A stretch of 64,000 bases of DNA from Ignavibacteriales bacterium (GTDB taxonomy: Bacteria > Bacteroidota > Ignavibacteria > Ignavibacteriales > Ignavibacteriaceae), in contig JADJIA010000003.1 in assembly GCA_016707285.1 (NCBI GenBank), positions 558,001 through 622,000 on the forward strand, written 5' to 3'. The translations under genes and the position numbers were made by a program. The notes under the pieces are model-generated. The model had not been told where the DNA came from. It worked only from the letters and a program-made list of their open reading frames with translations, and did not search any database. This document shows positions 17,015 to 28,754 of this stretch, piece after piece. The first letter of the stretch is position 1. Every line of letters starts with the position of its first letter.

Positions 17015-17734
17015 ATGCGTTTTTGTTTAAATATAGATCATTTTGCAACAGTAAGAAATTCCCGTGGCGGAGACCAGCCCGACCCAATATTAGCAGCTCT
17101 GATTGCCGAGCAGGCTGGTGCGGATGGTATTGTTGTCCACTTAAGAGAAGACAGGCGACATATAAGAGACAGGGATGTTTATCTGTTACGGCAGGTGATC
17201 ACAACAAAACTTGATCTGGAGATGGCAACACACGAAGATATTATAAAGATAGCTTGTGAGGTTAAACCGGAGATGGCAACCCTTGTCCCGGAAAAAGACA
17301 GGAACTGACCACTGAAGGTGGGCTGGATGTTGTTTCAATTTGAATAAAATTAAAGAAGCCAACAAAAGACTTCATGATGCCGGAATAAAAAGTGTCTCTT
17401 TTTTATCGAACCCTCTATTGAACAAATTGATGCCTCGCTTGAAACTGATGCAGATATGATTGAGATTCACACAGGTGTTTTGCAGAGCACAAAACGGAAG
17501 AGGAAGGTTGAAGAACTTGATAAAATTGAAGCTGCTGCCAAATCTGCTCATGACAATCATCTGACAGTAAACGCAGGACACGGACTCGATTATCACAACA
17601 TCAAACTATTCCGCACAATCCACACAATTGATGAAGTAAGCATTGGTCACTCGGTTGTTGCCAGAGCAATGTTTGTTGGGATAGATCAAGCAGTAAGAGA
17701 AATGATCAACCTCATAAAACACGGGACTCAGTAA
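17015..17734 (+). CDS. pdxJ: pyridoxine 5'-phosphate synthase, frame-broken by three indels
   Basis: PdxJ condenses 3-amino-2-oxopropyl phosphate with deoxyxylulose 5-phosphate to make pyridoxine 5'-phosphate. ATG 17015 follows GGAAAG. The N-terminal part is canonical ([33 protein letters not shown]) and so is the C-terminal part ([25 protein letters not shown]). Between them three one-base changes break the frame: an A lost in GGAAAAAGAC near 17290, an A lost in TTTCAATTTG near 17338, and an extra T in the T run near 17402. Restoring them recovers [16 protein letters not shown] and [16 protein letters not shown]. Full length would be about 240 residues, normal for the family. The three changes lie within 120 bases and in homopolymers, so a consensus error is the likeliest cause. 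Confidence 0.92.
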
Positions 17735-17819
17735 TTTTTGAAAATTATCAGGCTGCTAAACAAAGTATCCCGGACTTAACCTTTTAATAAATAATTCTTT
17801 TCCATTGAAAAGTGAATGT

Positions 17820-19678
17820 ATGAAAACTGTTCTTTTATCCCTGATTTTAACTTTTGTGGCTTTTCCACAGATTCAAAATATCCGTATTTCCACTACGAGT
17901 GCATCAAGCCCCAATGAGGTGTCGATTGCCATAAACCCGTTAAATCCCGATGTTGTAGTTGCGGGTTCAAATATCAGTTATCTCTATACTTCAACAAACA
18001 GGGGAGCCACCTGGTCACAAAAACAGATGAGTTCCACTCTCGGTGTTTGGGGAGACCCTTGCCTTATTTATGATCATAGAGGTTACCTCTATTACGGGCA
18101 TCTTTCAAATCCAACAGTTGGTTATTGGATCGACAGGATTGTAGTGCAAAGATCAACAAATGATGGAGTTTCGTGGAACGATGGAGCGGGAGTTGGATTA
18201 ACACCACCCAAGGAACAGGATAAAGAATGGCTCGCCGCTGATTATCACAGTCCACTTTTAAAGGCAATATTTATATGTCGTGGACAGAATTTGATAACTA
18301 TGGAAGTGGAGCCACATCAGACAGTTCAAGAATACTTTTCAGCAGAAGCACTGATGCCGGACTGTCATGGATGACAGCAATTAAAATAAGTGACAAAAGT
18401 GGTGACTGCGTTGATGAAGATAATACTGTTGAAGGCGCAGTTCCTGCTGTTGGACCTAATGGCGAAGTATATGTTTCGTGGACTGGACCTTATGGATTGC
18501 TTTTTTGATAAATCGCTTGATGGTGGGTTAACATTTGGAACTGATAAATTTGTTGCTCCACATCCGGGAGGGTGGGATTATTCAGTGCCCGGAATATACC
18601 GTGCCAACGGGTTGCCCATTACTGTCTGCGACACTTCACAAAGCGCCCATCGAGGGAATATTTATATATGTTGGTCAGATCAGGGAGCCGGCACCAATAA
18701 CACTGATGTATATGTAGCTCGCTCCACCGATGGTGGAAACAATTGGGGAACCCCCATAAGAGTTAATGGCGATGCCACCTCAAGACATCAATTTTTTTGT
18801 TGGCTTACAGTTGATCAGGCCACCGGAGTACTATATTCAATATTTTATGACAGAAGGAGCACAACCAGCAACCTTACAGATGTTTTTGTGGCAAGATCAG
18901 CCGATGGTGGTTTAACCGGGAAAATTTTAAAGTGAGTGAAACTTCATTTAATCCCTCTCCGAGTGTGTTTTTTGGAGATTATACAGGGATTACCGCTTTT
19001 CAAGGGAGAGTTTATCCAATCTGGATGAGAGCAGACGGCTCCTCACTTTCGATCTGGACAGCACCATTTTTTGACTCAGCCGCCGTTTTGCCTGTTGAAC
19101 TTACCGGATTTTCAGCTAATGTTGAAGAAGACATGGTTTTTTTGGATTGGCAGACCTCAACCGAGGTGAATAATCATGGTTTTAATGTTGAGAGAGCAAA
19201 ATTGGAATCTGCTTTTGATAAAAATTATGTATTCTCCACTGTAGGATTTGTAAAAGGGAGAGGGACATCACTTTTTCCTGTCAGATATTATTTTGAAGAT
19301 AAAAGGTCTGAACCGGGATTTTATAAATACAGGTTAAAACAGATCGATTTAAATGGAGAATTTGAATATTCAAATGAAATTCTGGTTGATCTTTCTCATC
19401 CACTCAGTTTTGGACTTTTCCAGAATTTCCCAAATCCATTCAACCCTTCAACAATAATTTCTTATGAAATTCCAAAAGCCGGGTTTGTTTCCTTGAAGGT
19501 TTTATGACATCACAGGAAATCTTGTAACTACATTAGTAAATGGATATAAACCCGCCAGGGTTCACGAGATCGACTTTAATGTGGAATCTACTAAATCAAG
19601 CCTTTCAACCGGTATTTATATCTACAGAATTGAAACTGAAGGATTTGTTGATTCCAAAAGATGATATTTTTGAAATAG
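17820..19678 (+). CDS. secreted BNR-repeat protein with T9SS sorting domain, frame-broken
   Basis: ATG 17820 opens a signal peptide (MKTVLLSLILTFVAFPQ). Asp-box motifs follow (STNRGATWS, STNDGVSWN, STDAGLSWM, SLDGGLTFG, STDGGNNWG), then a segment starting PVELTGFSANVEEDMVFLDW, typical just before the sorting domain, and the T9SS type A signature FQNFPNPFNPSTIISYEIP near 19420. The end reads GIYIYRIETEGFVDSKRMIFLK after one base is restored, stopping at 19676-19678. Frame changes occur near 18265, 18500, 18915, 19503 and 19660. Restored length is about 615 residues. It is likely exported through the outer membrane and cell-surface attached; ligand unknown. Confidence 0.75.
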
Positions 19679-19845
19679 TTCAGAGAAGGCTCCACTAAAT
19701 GAAAATAATTTGATAATGTTCAATTTTAATTTTTTTTAGTAAATTGCCATAAGTTAAATTTTAAGAATATAAAGGGACGACTGTACCATTGAAGTTTTGA
19801 ATTGAAATCATTATTTCCTTATCAATCACAATAAATGGAGGTCGC

Positions 19846-22269
19846 GTGAAGAAGTTCTATCTTTTTATCCTTTTGTTATCCTTTCCGATGTTGTCTCAAA
19901 ATCAGTTTTGGACTGGCAAAATCCAAAACCTACAGGGCAGGATCTTAATGATGCCATTCAACTTTCCAATGGAAAGATACTCACATTCCTCACCGGAGGA
20001 TTTGTTCAGTCCACAACGGACAATGGAGCAACCTGGTCGACTATAATCGCCGATACCAACGGTGAAGATATTTATGAGGCTGATTTCCCAACTGCCACCA
20101 CAGGTTATATCTGCGGAACATCAGGGCTTTTAATGAAGTCCGTTGATGGTGGAATGTCCTGGAGTTATTTAAATTCAGGTACTACTTCCACTCTCTGGTT
20201 CCTCGATTTTCATGACGAAAATCTTGGAATTGCATGTGGAGCAAGCGGAGTTATTCTACGGGCCCTCAGATGGTGGTGCCACCTGGACACAAATTACCTC
20301 ACCCGGCAGCACAACACTCTACTCCGTTCTCTTCGTTAATGCCACAACAGTTTATATGACCGCAAGTTCCACTACAATTGGAAGGCTTTTTAAGTCAACT
20401 GATGGTGGACTCACTTTCACAAACATCTCTGCAAATGTTCCTTTTGTAGCCGCTTCCACTGTTAGAGGGCTCGAATTTTTTGGAGAGAATACAGGCTGGA
20501 TTTCAACTTCTCTCTATGAGGTTTATAAGACCACAGATGCCGGGGCAACATGGGCACTACAAGTTGACCTGGGTACGGGTACTCTTTATGATATAAAATT
20601 TGTTGATGTTAACACAGGTTTTATGGCGGGAACCAACGGGCAGGTATTTAAAACCACTGATGGTGGAATAACCTGGGCACTGCAAACAGTGAATGCCGTT
20701 GAAAACATGTATGTACTTTCTGTATCACCAGTCGCAAGTAGTGAAGGCTCAATTTCTGCAGTTCTTGCAGCCGGAAGATATGGCACTCTGGTGAAAAGTA
20801 ATGATCTTGGTGCCAATTGGTCATCTCTACACAGCAGCCACCCAGGAAGAAGTTCGTGATATCTTTATGGTCACTCCATCTCTTGGTTACGCCGGTGGTG
20901 GTGCTGCAACATTGGGCCCAACCAACGGAGTTGTGTTAAAGACAACCGATGGTGGAAATAACTGGGCGGTTGTTGGCAATACAAATTACAGGAATTATTC
21001 AACTTTCTGGCTTGATGCCGACAAAGGATTTATGGGTTCGAGAGGCACCTATGGCGTTCTAAAAACCACAAATGGTGGTGTAACATGGGATTCCTTAAAT
21101 CTGGCAGCCGGCACTGCAACAGGACTTTGGTATGGTCTTTATTTTTCTGATGCAAATAATGGATTGGCTTGTGGAAGCTCCGGTTTGGTGATCAGAACCA
21201 CTGATGGTGGAACCACCTGGACAACTTCAACCTCCAACTTTGGTACATCCGTTGTTTATGCACTTAAAAATATTGAACCAAACAAATATATTATCGTTGG
21301 TTCTTCGGGTAAATATGGAATTTCCACTGATGGTGGTGCAACATTTGCGCAATCAGTCACTCCGGGATCCACTTCGGCTGTTTATGATGTGGATTTCTTT
21401 GACACTCAAACAGGCTGGTTGGTTGGTTCATCGGAACAATCTTTAAAACAACCGACGGTGGTACCACATGGGTTGAACAAGTTAGTGGTTCAACAAGCAC
21501 ATTATACTCTGTTAAGGCGATTAATGCAACAACCGCATGGGTTGGCGGAAGTGGTGGAACCATAATCTACACAACAGATGGTGGAGCCACATGGAAGCGT
21601 GCCCCGCAAGTGCTTGGTGCTATCTCCACAAGTTACGGAGTTGCCAGCATTGGTGGATATATCTGGTTCACCGGTACAGGTGGCGAGATCATTCAGGGTT
21701 TTGCCGATCCAAACATCCCTGTTGAACTGGCAAGCTTTTCCGCCTCTGTTAATGAAGGAATTGTTCATCTCAACTGGCAGACAGCCACCGAAACCAACAA
21801 TCAGGGTTTTTATGTGGAATCAAGCCTTGACAGAAAAAACTGGACTGAAAATGGATTTGTTGCCGGTTCAGGACAACCACTGAAATGCGTGAATACAGCT
21901 ACTCTGTTCCATTCAACGGAACCCGGAATCTTTATTTCAGACTTCGTCAGATGGATTTTGACGGGACATTTAATTATTCAAATATAATTGAAGTTTCACT
22001 TAATCCTTATGAATTCTCATTGTCGCAGAATTATCCAAATCCGTTTAATCCTGCAACTACAATTAACTTTACTTCCAACACCCCAAAATGTATCGCTTGA
22101 TATATTTAATTCTGCCGGTGAAAAAGTTGCAACTATTGTAAACGAATCACTTCAGGCGGGATATCACTCAATCAACTTTAATGCTTCGAAATTATCGTCA
22201 GGAGTATATTTCTACTCAATTAAAGCGGGTGATTTTGTGGCAGTAAGGAAGATGATTCTGCTAAAATAA
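19846..22269 (+). CDS. secreted YCF48/BNR-type propeller protein with T9SS sorting domain, frame-broken
   Basis: GTG 19846 follows a strong GGAGGT. The signal peptide (KKFYLFILLLSFPMLSQ) is followed by roughly a dozen repeats of the type KTTDGGxTW with G(F/W)xxG(S/T)xG between them, the pattern of YCF48/Hcf136-like propellers. The pre-sorting segment reads PVELASFSASVNEGIVHLNW and the T9SS tail carries SLSQNYPNPFNPATTINF and ends FVAVRKMILLK. Frame changes are seen near 19905, 20265, 20835, 21440, 21885 and 22090. Restored, it would be about 805 residues. It follows the previous secreted gene by 167 bases and ends at a strong terminator. Role unknown; a surface adhesin or enzyme scaffold is possible. 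Confidence 0.75.
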
Positions 22270-22297
22270 TTTAGTCCAAATCATTTAAATGTAATAG

Positions 22298-22325
22298 AGG
22301 CTCCCGGAAACCCGGGAGCCTTTAT
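22298..22325. terminator. bidirectional terminator
   Basis: AGGCTCCCGG (22298-22307) pairs with CCGGGAGCCT (22312-22321) over a four-base loop, followed by TTATTATT. It separates the YCF48-type gene from the convergent histidine kinase. Confidence 0.85.
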
Positions 22326-22332
22326 TATTAAT

Positions 22333-23831
22333 TTAGAATGGAGCCAGGGGGAGTGAAAAAATGAAGCGGCTTCCACTACCGATGGTGCTTTCAACTCGCA
22401 TTGTTCCTCCATTTTTCTCAACAAATTCCTTGCTTAAAATCAATCCAAGACCTGTGCCCTTTTCACCTTTTGTTCCTGTCGTGTTAAGATTTGCACCAAT
22501 ATTGAAGAGATTATTTAACTTGTTTTCTTCGATTCCCGTTCCTGAATCTTCAACAATCACTTCAACTTGTGTATTCTTCAATTTAGCAGATATAACGATT
22601 TCACTTTCAGGAAGGAAAATTTTATTGCGTTTGTCAGAAGATTTTGCATTATTGATTTTACCATCTCCTGATCGGCAAGAACATCAATTTGACGGGCGAT
22701 TTCAAGTTTGATTGTAATATTTTTGCAGCTGCCTGATCTGCCACAATCTCAATGGAATCATCGATCAGAAGATTCAGGGGAAGTTGATTCGGGTGAAAAT
22801 TTAATCTTGTTCATTTGGAGAAGTGACCAATTCAACAGATTATCAAGGAGCCCGTGTAATCTGTTGACAGTAAATTGAAGGTTCTGAGTGAATTTTTTGA
22901 TTGTTTGATGATCCATCGAATCAAGGTCTTCGTTCAAAACCTGAACCGTACTAAGCATGGCGTGTACAGGATTTCGAAGATCATGAGAAACAATTGAGAA
23001 AAATTTGTCTTTGGTGGCATTAAGCCCGGCTAACCTTGCTTCACTTTCTTTTAGAATTTCCTCAGCTTTTTTCCTTTCCGTGATGTCTCTTATCACCATG
23101 CTTGTTCTTAATTCGCCTTCATCATTATAAAAATATGAAGAAGAGACTTCAATCGGGAAGAGGGTGCCATCTTTTCTTTTACCCGTGAGTTCCCCCTTAA
23201 AAATTCCAGTTTTCGCCCTCTCTTCAAGTCCCACAGCCAATCTTGGATCGGTGACATCTATGATTCCTGATCTTCCTTCATTACTAATCTCTTCAGCGCT
23301 TCTGCCAAACATATTACATGCAGCCTGATTCACAAAAAGTATGGATCCATCGGGAGATGTGAGGAGAAATGCGTCAAGATTATTTTCGAGAAACAGTCTC
23401 AGTCGTCGTTCACTCTCTTTGAGTTTTTCTTCGTTTATTTTTCTTTCACTTATATCGCTAACGATGGCATAACAAAATTCTTTATCCTTAAAAGAGAGCC
23501 AGGTGGTTTGAACTTGAACTGCCACCAACCTGCCCGATTGATGTCGATGGACACTTTCAAAATTCATGGTCTTTGCTTCTTTAAGCTTTGTCCAGAGAGT
23601 TTGCCAGTCTCTTACATGATTTGGGGGGAGAAAGTCATCCACGGTCAAGTTACTAAATTCGCCTTTTGTGTAGCCGAGCATTTCGCATGCGGCATCGTTT
23701 ACATATTTAAACCCGCCCTCAGGAGTTAGACAATATGCTGCATCTGCCATGTTTTCGAGTATGAACTGATAAAAAAGCAGATGCTCTTCTTCCGTCCACT
23801 CTTGAACTTTATTTTTCGATTGGAGTTCCAT
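22333..23831 (-). CDS. PAS-domain sensor histidine kinase, frame-broken
   Basis: ATG 23831 starts a protein without an obvious membrane segment. Two PAS domains are visible (about residues 22-135, with AAYCLTPEGGFKYVNDAACEMLG; and 145-265, with AFLLTSPDGSILFVNQAACNMFGRS), each followed by a PAC-like end (DISERKINEEKLKESERR, DITERKKAEEILKESEAR). The HisKA box is FFSIVSHDLRNPVHAM. The frame shifts near 22785; correcting it gives LNLLIDDSIEIVADQAA and the N box EMVKSIMQNLLTNAIKF. After further shifts near 22690 and 22605 the ATPase lobe ends with VEDSGTGIEENK and GTGLGLILSKEFVEKNGG. Restored length is about 500 residues. No response regulator is adjacent, so it is an orphan here. Confidence 0.85.
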
Positions 23832-23942
23832 AAAAAATCCTGTTAAACGGTTTAATATAACTATTTGAACTTTTTTTTACTATGGATTTCAGAAAAATTA
23901 TTAAACTTTTTTTAGTCGGAAAAATGAAAATAAAGGTTTTGC

Positions 23943-23973
23943 TTGACATTAATAAATAATATTCGTATCTTTC
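23943..23973 (+). promoter_or_regulatory. possible Bacteroidota-type promoter
   Basis: TTG at 23943-23945 and TATCTTTC at 23966-23973 are 20 bases apart; the last base departs from the consensus. It would give a leader of about 110 bases before the GTG at 24085, in which GAGAGCTT and AAGCTTTTCTC (about 24020-24050) could form a hairpin. Confidence 0.4.
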
Positions 23974-24084
23974 TGCTGTACTGCTTGAAATTAAGTGTTT
24001 TATTGTTTTTATCGTTAGGAGAGAGCTTGTTCTAATTAAGCTTTTCTCAATAGTTGTTCTTTTTATTTATGATTGGAGGTAACA

Positions 24085-25564
24085 GTGAAAATTCTCTTTC
24101 ACTCACTGCTTATTGCAGTTCTGTCGATACCTTTAATCCTTGCACAGACATCCCAAAGTTTTGTTGAATCTTTTGATTCAGGAAATGGTGAAGGATGGGC
24201 TTTTTACACAGATGCAAGTGTTTCCGTTCAGAACGGACAATTAAATGTGGTCTCATCAGGAACTGATTTCCAGATTGCACACGTTTATCCCCAATCGGGG
24301 CAACAGTTAATGATTTTTCAATCGAAATAATTTCAGATGCAACTTCAATTGCCGACGGTGGTTTCCTCGGCAGGAATGGATTCAACTCTTTAATCGGTCT
24401 CCTGTTTGATGACGATACCGTCAATGTGGTTTACGCGATAAATATCACCGACTACATGAATCCCCAATTTGTCACCATAGGATCGATTCGACTCGATGAA
24501 TTTTCAGTCAAGCCAAAGCTTTCAATACAGAAATCCGGCAATTCTATAAATGTAAATGCCTGGATTAACGACACTCTCAAATATTCAGGCACAATTCAAA
24601 ATGCTCCTCAGCAACTTTTGAAGGGAACCTTATTCTCAGTCTTGTTGGTGAATCGCTTGATTTTAGACTCGATCAAATCGACATTCAGTATAACCCCTAT
24701 ATTCAACCCTTTTCCTCGACTTACAACGATTCGTTTGATGACCCTTCCACTCCCTTTCTCAGAATAGGTACGTGGGAAAAGGTTGCTTCCGCTGTCACTA
24801 TAAATAATGGCAATCTGAATTTTAATATTATACCAACCTCATCCAGTAGTTTATATGCAGGACTACCCCTCGGAGCAGTAGATAATTATGATATTACACT
24901 TACGGGCAGTGGCCACATGGCAGATGGACTGTTTGGTATCTGGAGAATAAACAGTTATAGATATTACACAGGAATGTGGATAGAAGACGATTTGATCAAA
25001 GTGGGGTATTCTGCAGGAAGTAGCGGTGAGCCGGTTGCGGTCAATTCTGCCCCTGTCACTCCTCAGGCTACCAACCTTTTAAGGTTTGCCACCACTGTGG
25101 TTGGAAACACAATAACCATGACAGTGTATGTTAATAATGTTCTTCATTTAACTGGCAGTTTTGATTCACCGGATACCAGACTTCATTCGGGCCATATTAT
25201 TTTTGGTGTAGAGGCATGGGATACAGTGAATATGGCTTTTTCTGAAATATCCATAGTATTCAACAAATATATAACAGATATTGAAGAAGAAAACCTTCCA
25301 AAAGAGTTTTCACTGTTTCAAAACTTCCCAAATCCGTTTAATCCTGAAACAGTAATTGAATATGAACTGGCTAAGGGTTCTGATGTGGCAGTTGAGGTGT
25401 TCGATATTCTTGGCAGAAAGTGTCTTACTCTTGTAGAGCAATATCAACCAATTGGAAAACACAGGGTATCATTTGACGGACTTGAACTCTCGGGCGGAGT
25501 ATATTTCTACCGCCTGACGGCTGACGGTTTTGTTCAAACCCGCAAAATGGTACTACTAAAATAA
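24085..25564 (+). CDS. secreted LamG-like protein with T9SS sorting domain, frame-broken
   Basis: GTG 24085 is chosen because GGAGG sits five bases upstream. The signal peptide is KILFHSLLIAVLSIPLILAQ. Two similar beta-rich domains follow, each starting near an SFDSGNGEGW/SFDDPSTPFL motif and containing patterns such as VNAWINDTLKYSGTI and MTVYVNNVLHLTGSF, as in concanavalin/LamG-type jellyrolls. The C terminus carries FQNFPNPFNPETVIEYEL and ends FVQTRKMVLLK, a T9SS type A sorting domain. The frame shifts near 24310, 24625 and 24765. Restored length is about 490 residues. It could bind or act on polysaccharide, but no catalytic residues were identified. Confidence 0.7.
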
Positions 25565-25569
25565 CCCGG

Positions 25570-25592
25570 GGGTGCTTTATGCACCCTCTTTC
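25570..25592 (+). terminator. short terminator hairpin
   Basis: GGGTGC (25570-25575) pairs with GCACCC (25581-25586) across TTTAT, followed by TCTTTCTC. It lies just after the stop of the LamG-like gene; the T tract is imperfect. Confidence 0.55.
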
Positions 25593-25625
25593 TCAATTTG
25601 TTGCACACTTAACAGGAGTTTACTC

Positions 25626-26579
25626 ATGGAAACCATTGAAGATTTCCTTGGACTTGGAACAGTTGTCATCGCATTAATTTCTTTAATATCAATGTGGGCA
25701 TTATTCAGAAAGGCTGACCTACCCGGATGGGCAAGTATAATCCCGATATTTAATATTTATTATTTCCTTAAAATGATCCGAAGGTCACCCCTCTGGATTG
25801 TTCTCTTTCTCCTTCCGGCTGTTTTCCTCTTTTTATTAAGAGGCAGGGATAACAATGCGGTCGGGTTCGTAGCCATTTTGATATTTATAATGTCAATCAC
25901 CTTCATTTTCAGCCTTGCAAAAGCTTTTGGGAAGGGGATTCCATTTGCACTTGGGCTGCTGCTTTTTGGATTTATATTTCTGCCTATTCTGGCATTTGGC
26001 AGTTCTAAATATATTTATAATCAAAAACCGGATGTAACACGGGATGATATAGATCTGGAACAAGTCCACGATTCACACCCTGTGGAATCAAAACCACATG
26101 TAAAACCACCCGAAATTATTTCCGGACTTATCCAACCTGGATTGATTGCAAAAGTGTTTACAATCTTTTTTATGGATGAAGGGATGGTGCTTGTAAAGAC
26201 CGGGTCGGGGTCCACAAATGCGTCAGGGTCAATGCGTGCATTCCATGGTGGCGCCGGTGCCACTGCTAATGTAATGGCAGGTATCGGTCAACTCTGGGAT
26301 ATGCAATCCGCTAAAAAAAGGGGTGATTATCTTGAATCGGTTGGTGGCTATTCAACTGATGCATTGGTTTCTGCCGACAAAGCAAATTTCCTGATCCCGG
26401 ATAACACCGTCAGTCGGATTGATATGAAAGGTCCCGGTTGGGGTGGCGAGTTAAAAATTAAAATAACCACTATGGGAAAGGTACACAAGTTCCGGATTGA
26501 CACCAGATCCGACTACCTCGCCAACAGCTACTTTAAATCATTTGATGCACGATATCCCGGGAAGGTATATAAAGCTTGA
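25626..26579 (+). CDS. membrane protein, DUF5684-like N-terminal domain with a soluble C-terminal domain
   Basis: ATG 25626 is preferred over an upstream in-frame start at 25572 because AGGAG lies nine bases before it and the upstream stretch overlaps the terminator. The 317-residue protein begins with three to four membrane helices; WALFRKADLPGWASIIPIFNIYYFLKM is the signature (trimmed here to W-x-x-F-R-K-A-x-x-P-G-W, then IPIFN-x-Y) of the DUF5684 family. From about residue 150 it is soluble: a linker rich in H, P and E, then a glycine/alanine-rich stretch (GSTNASGSMRAFHGGAGATA) and a beta-rich domain of about 100 residues ending with the gene. The soluble domain is unrecognised. Function unknown. 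Confidence 0.65.
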   Translation: METIEDFLGLGTVVIALISLISMWALFRKADLPGWASIIPIFNIYYFLKMIRRSPLWIVLFLLPAVFLFLLRGRDNNAVGFVAILIFIMSITFIFSLAKAFGKGIPFALGLLLFGFIFLPILAFGSSKYIYNQKPDVTRDDIDLEQVHDSHPVESKPHVKPPEIISGLIQPGLIAKVFTIFFMDEGMVLVKTGSGSTNASGSMRAFHGGAGATANVMAGIGQLWDMQSAKKRGDYLESVGGYSTDALVSADKANFLIPDNTVSRIDMKGPGWGGELKIKITTMGKVHKFRIDTRSDYLANSYFKSFDARYPGKVYKA

Positions 26580-27031
26580 AACAAGACATAATTGAACGTG
26601 GATTTTAGCCGTAAGAGTGAGGAGTGGTAATCGTCCCGATTGCCTTCTGTATAACGAAAAACAGTTAGAGAAGGGGACGCAGATACACGCAGATTAGACA
26701 GATTTTCGCGGATGATTTTAGCTGATTTCATTGATATTCGTAGCGTCCCGATTGCCTTCTGTAAGATGAAAAAAGGTGAGTGAGGGGACGCGGATACACC
26801 CTGTTAAAACCTTTTTGTGTCCAAAATATTGTTTTATGGAAAAAATATGGGGGAATTAAAACAAGGGCTAACTCTATTATTTATAATATGTTAAAATCCC
26901 TGAATAAGTTGTTTTAGCTACAAATATGGGGAAAATATGGGGAAATATGGGGAATTGATCCGTTTTATCCCGGTATTTTTCACTAACTAACCAACTAAAG
27001 GCCCTCTCTATAAATTTCTAAAATTCTTTAA
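26580..27031. repeat. intergenic repeat cluster
   Basis: This 452-base gap has no gene. It holds two copies of CGTCCCGATTGCCTTCTGTA (26633-26652 and 26744-26763), the first preceded by GGAGTGGTAAT. It also holds two GGACGCAGATACACGCAG-type segments (26674-26692 and 26787-26802), one followed by CAGATTTTCGCGGATGAT, and an array of about three copies of AAATATGGGGAA (26922-26954) with a further copy at 26842-26856. Confidence 0.75.
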
Positions 27032-28688
27032 TTAAATACCCTTCTTGTATCTGGCACCTTTACCCCTTCCTTCTCTAATTAGAGTTTTATTTTTTAATAA
27101 TCTATCTACAATATATTTAACTTGCTCCCTGGTCCGGAAATTTTCAAGTAGTTTTTCAAAATCTCCCATTTTGGCTGTTTTGAACTCATCAAGATACTCC
27201 AGAATCAGGTTATCAATTTGGTCATTTGGTAATGGCACTACAAGCGGATGGTCAACTTTTGTGCCGCTGAAAATTTGATAGTCTTTTGACAAAATGTACT
27301 TATTAGCTTTAGTGTTACCAATTTTTTCAACCAATCCTGCTGTTTCCAATTTTTGCAATATTGATTTGTCAAGTGTACTCTGGTCGGTCTTCTTGCATAC
27401 TTTACTCAGCACAATTAATTCTTGAAGACTTAACTTCTCAGATTCACTCCGTTTAGACTGGATATCTTTTATGAACAGAGCAAAGGCTTTATCTTCTACC
27501 ACTGTTGAAAGACGCAATTCAACTTGGTAATCATCTGACTTTGTATAGTCCGGATCAGGCTTGGCATCAGAAATGGATCGGTAAAATATTTTGTCGATTC
27601 CTTGTCCACTTCTTTCAACTGCTCCCGTCTTTGCTAACACATCCGCCAAAAGTCTGTTTCGTGGTGTACTATTTACAGTCAACAAATTATCTATTGTTAC
27701 TCCGAGTGGAAATCCCCCTGGATTGATAATATGCAATTCATTGGGAAATTGCTTAATCAGCGTTTCACTGTTCTTTTTATAATCTCGATGAGTAATTGCG
27801 TTATTAATTGCTTCTCTAATAACTTCCTGATCGAAAAAAGGAATATCAAAAATATAAGGCCCTTGTTGAACAGGGGTTTTACCATTTCTCAGGTCGATAG
27901 CCTGCCATAACAGGTCTATTGCAATAAAATAAGCTTGGAAGATATTTGTCGATTGTCGAAATTAATTTGAGCTACTGTATTGCGATATTCCAAATTTATG
28001 GCTGATTGCGGTAAAATATTTAGAAATTGATCGCTCACTTCCTAAAAGTATAATGGCGGCGTTATGTAATTTTACCATCTCTTATCAATTCAAGGTCAGA
28101 CAGAGCCTGGAAATCATCGATTGCCAGAAATGAAGGATTGTTTTGTTTTTGAGAATAGGCGGATTTGAGGTTTGCAATTGCAATTTGATCTAAATCTGAA
28201 ATTGATGCATCGTGACATATTTTTGCAGAAAAATCAGGTTCTTGCTCAGACAGTATGGAATAGATTTCCTCATCACTCATGTTGCGTAAACTTCCTCCAA
28301 CACGCATTAGAGGAACCGCCTCAAATTTTAATGTTTTACCGACAGGTCGGGAAGGGATATTCACTACTAAAACTCGGAGTCCGTTTTCTTCCAACTCCTC
28401 AATTCTCACACGAATTCGAAGACGATTATAAACTTCATCCTCCAATTCACCAATCTTACCTTGAGCGAAGTCACTGCCAACAACTACATGGGGATGAGTG
28501 TCAGTCATCCCTAAAACCAATGTCCCTCCTCGCTCATTTGCAAATGCGACTACATAACCAAGAAAACACTTCCTTCTCTCCTCTTGCAAAGTGTGCTCAC
28601 TGCCGGCAAATGAAAAGTTATGTTTTGCTTCCTTAAACTCAATTTTGTCTTCAGACTCTCTGAGGGCTTTTAATTGTTCAATAGTCAT
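27032..28688 (-). CDS. AlbA_2-domain ATP-binding transcriptional regulator, frame-broken
   Basis: The N-terminal section (28062-28688) is a Schlafen/AlbA_2 domain: EFKEAKHNF, then FANERGGTLVLGMTD and the later PLMRVGGSLRNMS. The middle (27736-28062) is readable only after a few one-base corrections (LPQSAINLEYRN, YIFDIPFFDQEVIREAIN, NAITHRDY). It joins a GHKL-like section (NELHIINPGGFPLGVTIDN, RNRLLADVLAKTGAVERSGQG) of the COG2865/RecG-C type, then a winged-helix region ending KKGI at 27032. Restored length is about 550 residues. Such proteins act as regulators or in defence-related loci, but no partner genes are beside it; flanking genes are a T9SS protein and a repeat-filled gap. Confidence 0.8.
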
Positions 28689-28754
28689 AAAAATAACCCG
28701 TTCTTTTATTCAAACATCTATTCTCTCTGTGTGTGGGTAATATAAAATCCCCCC

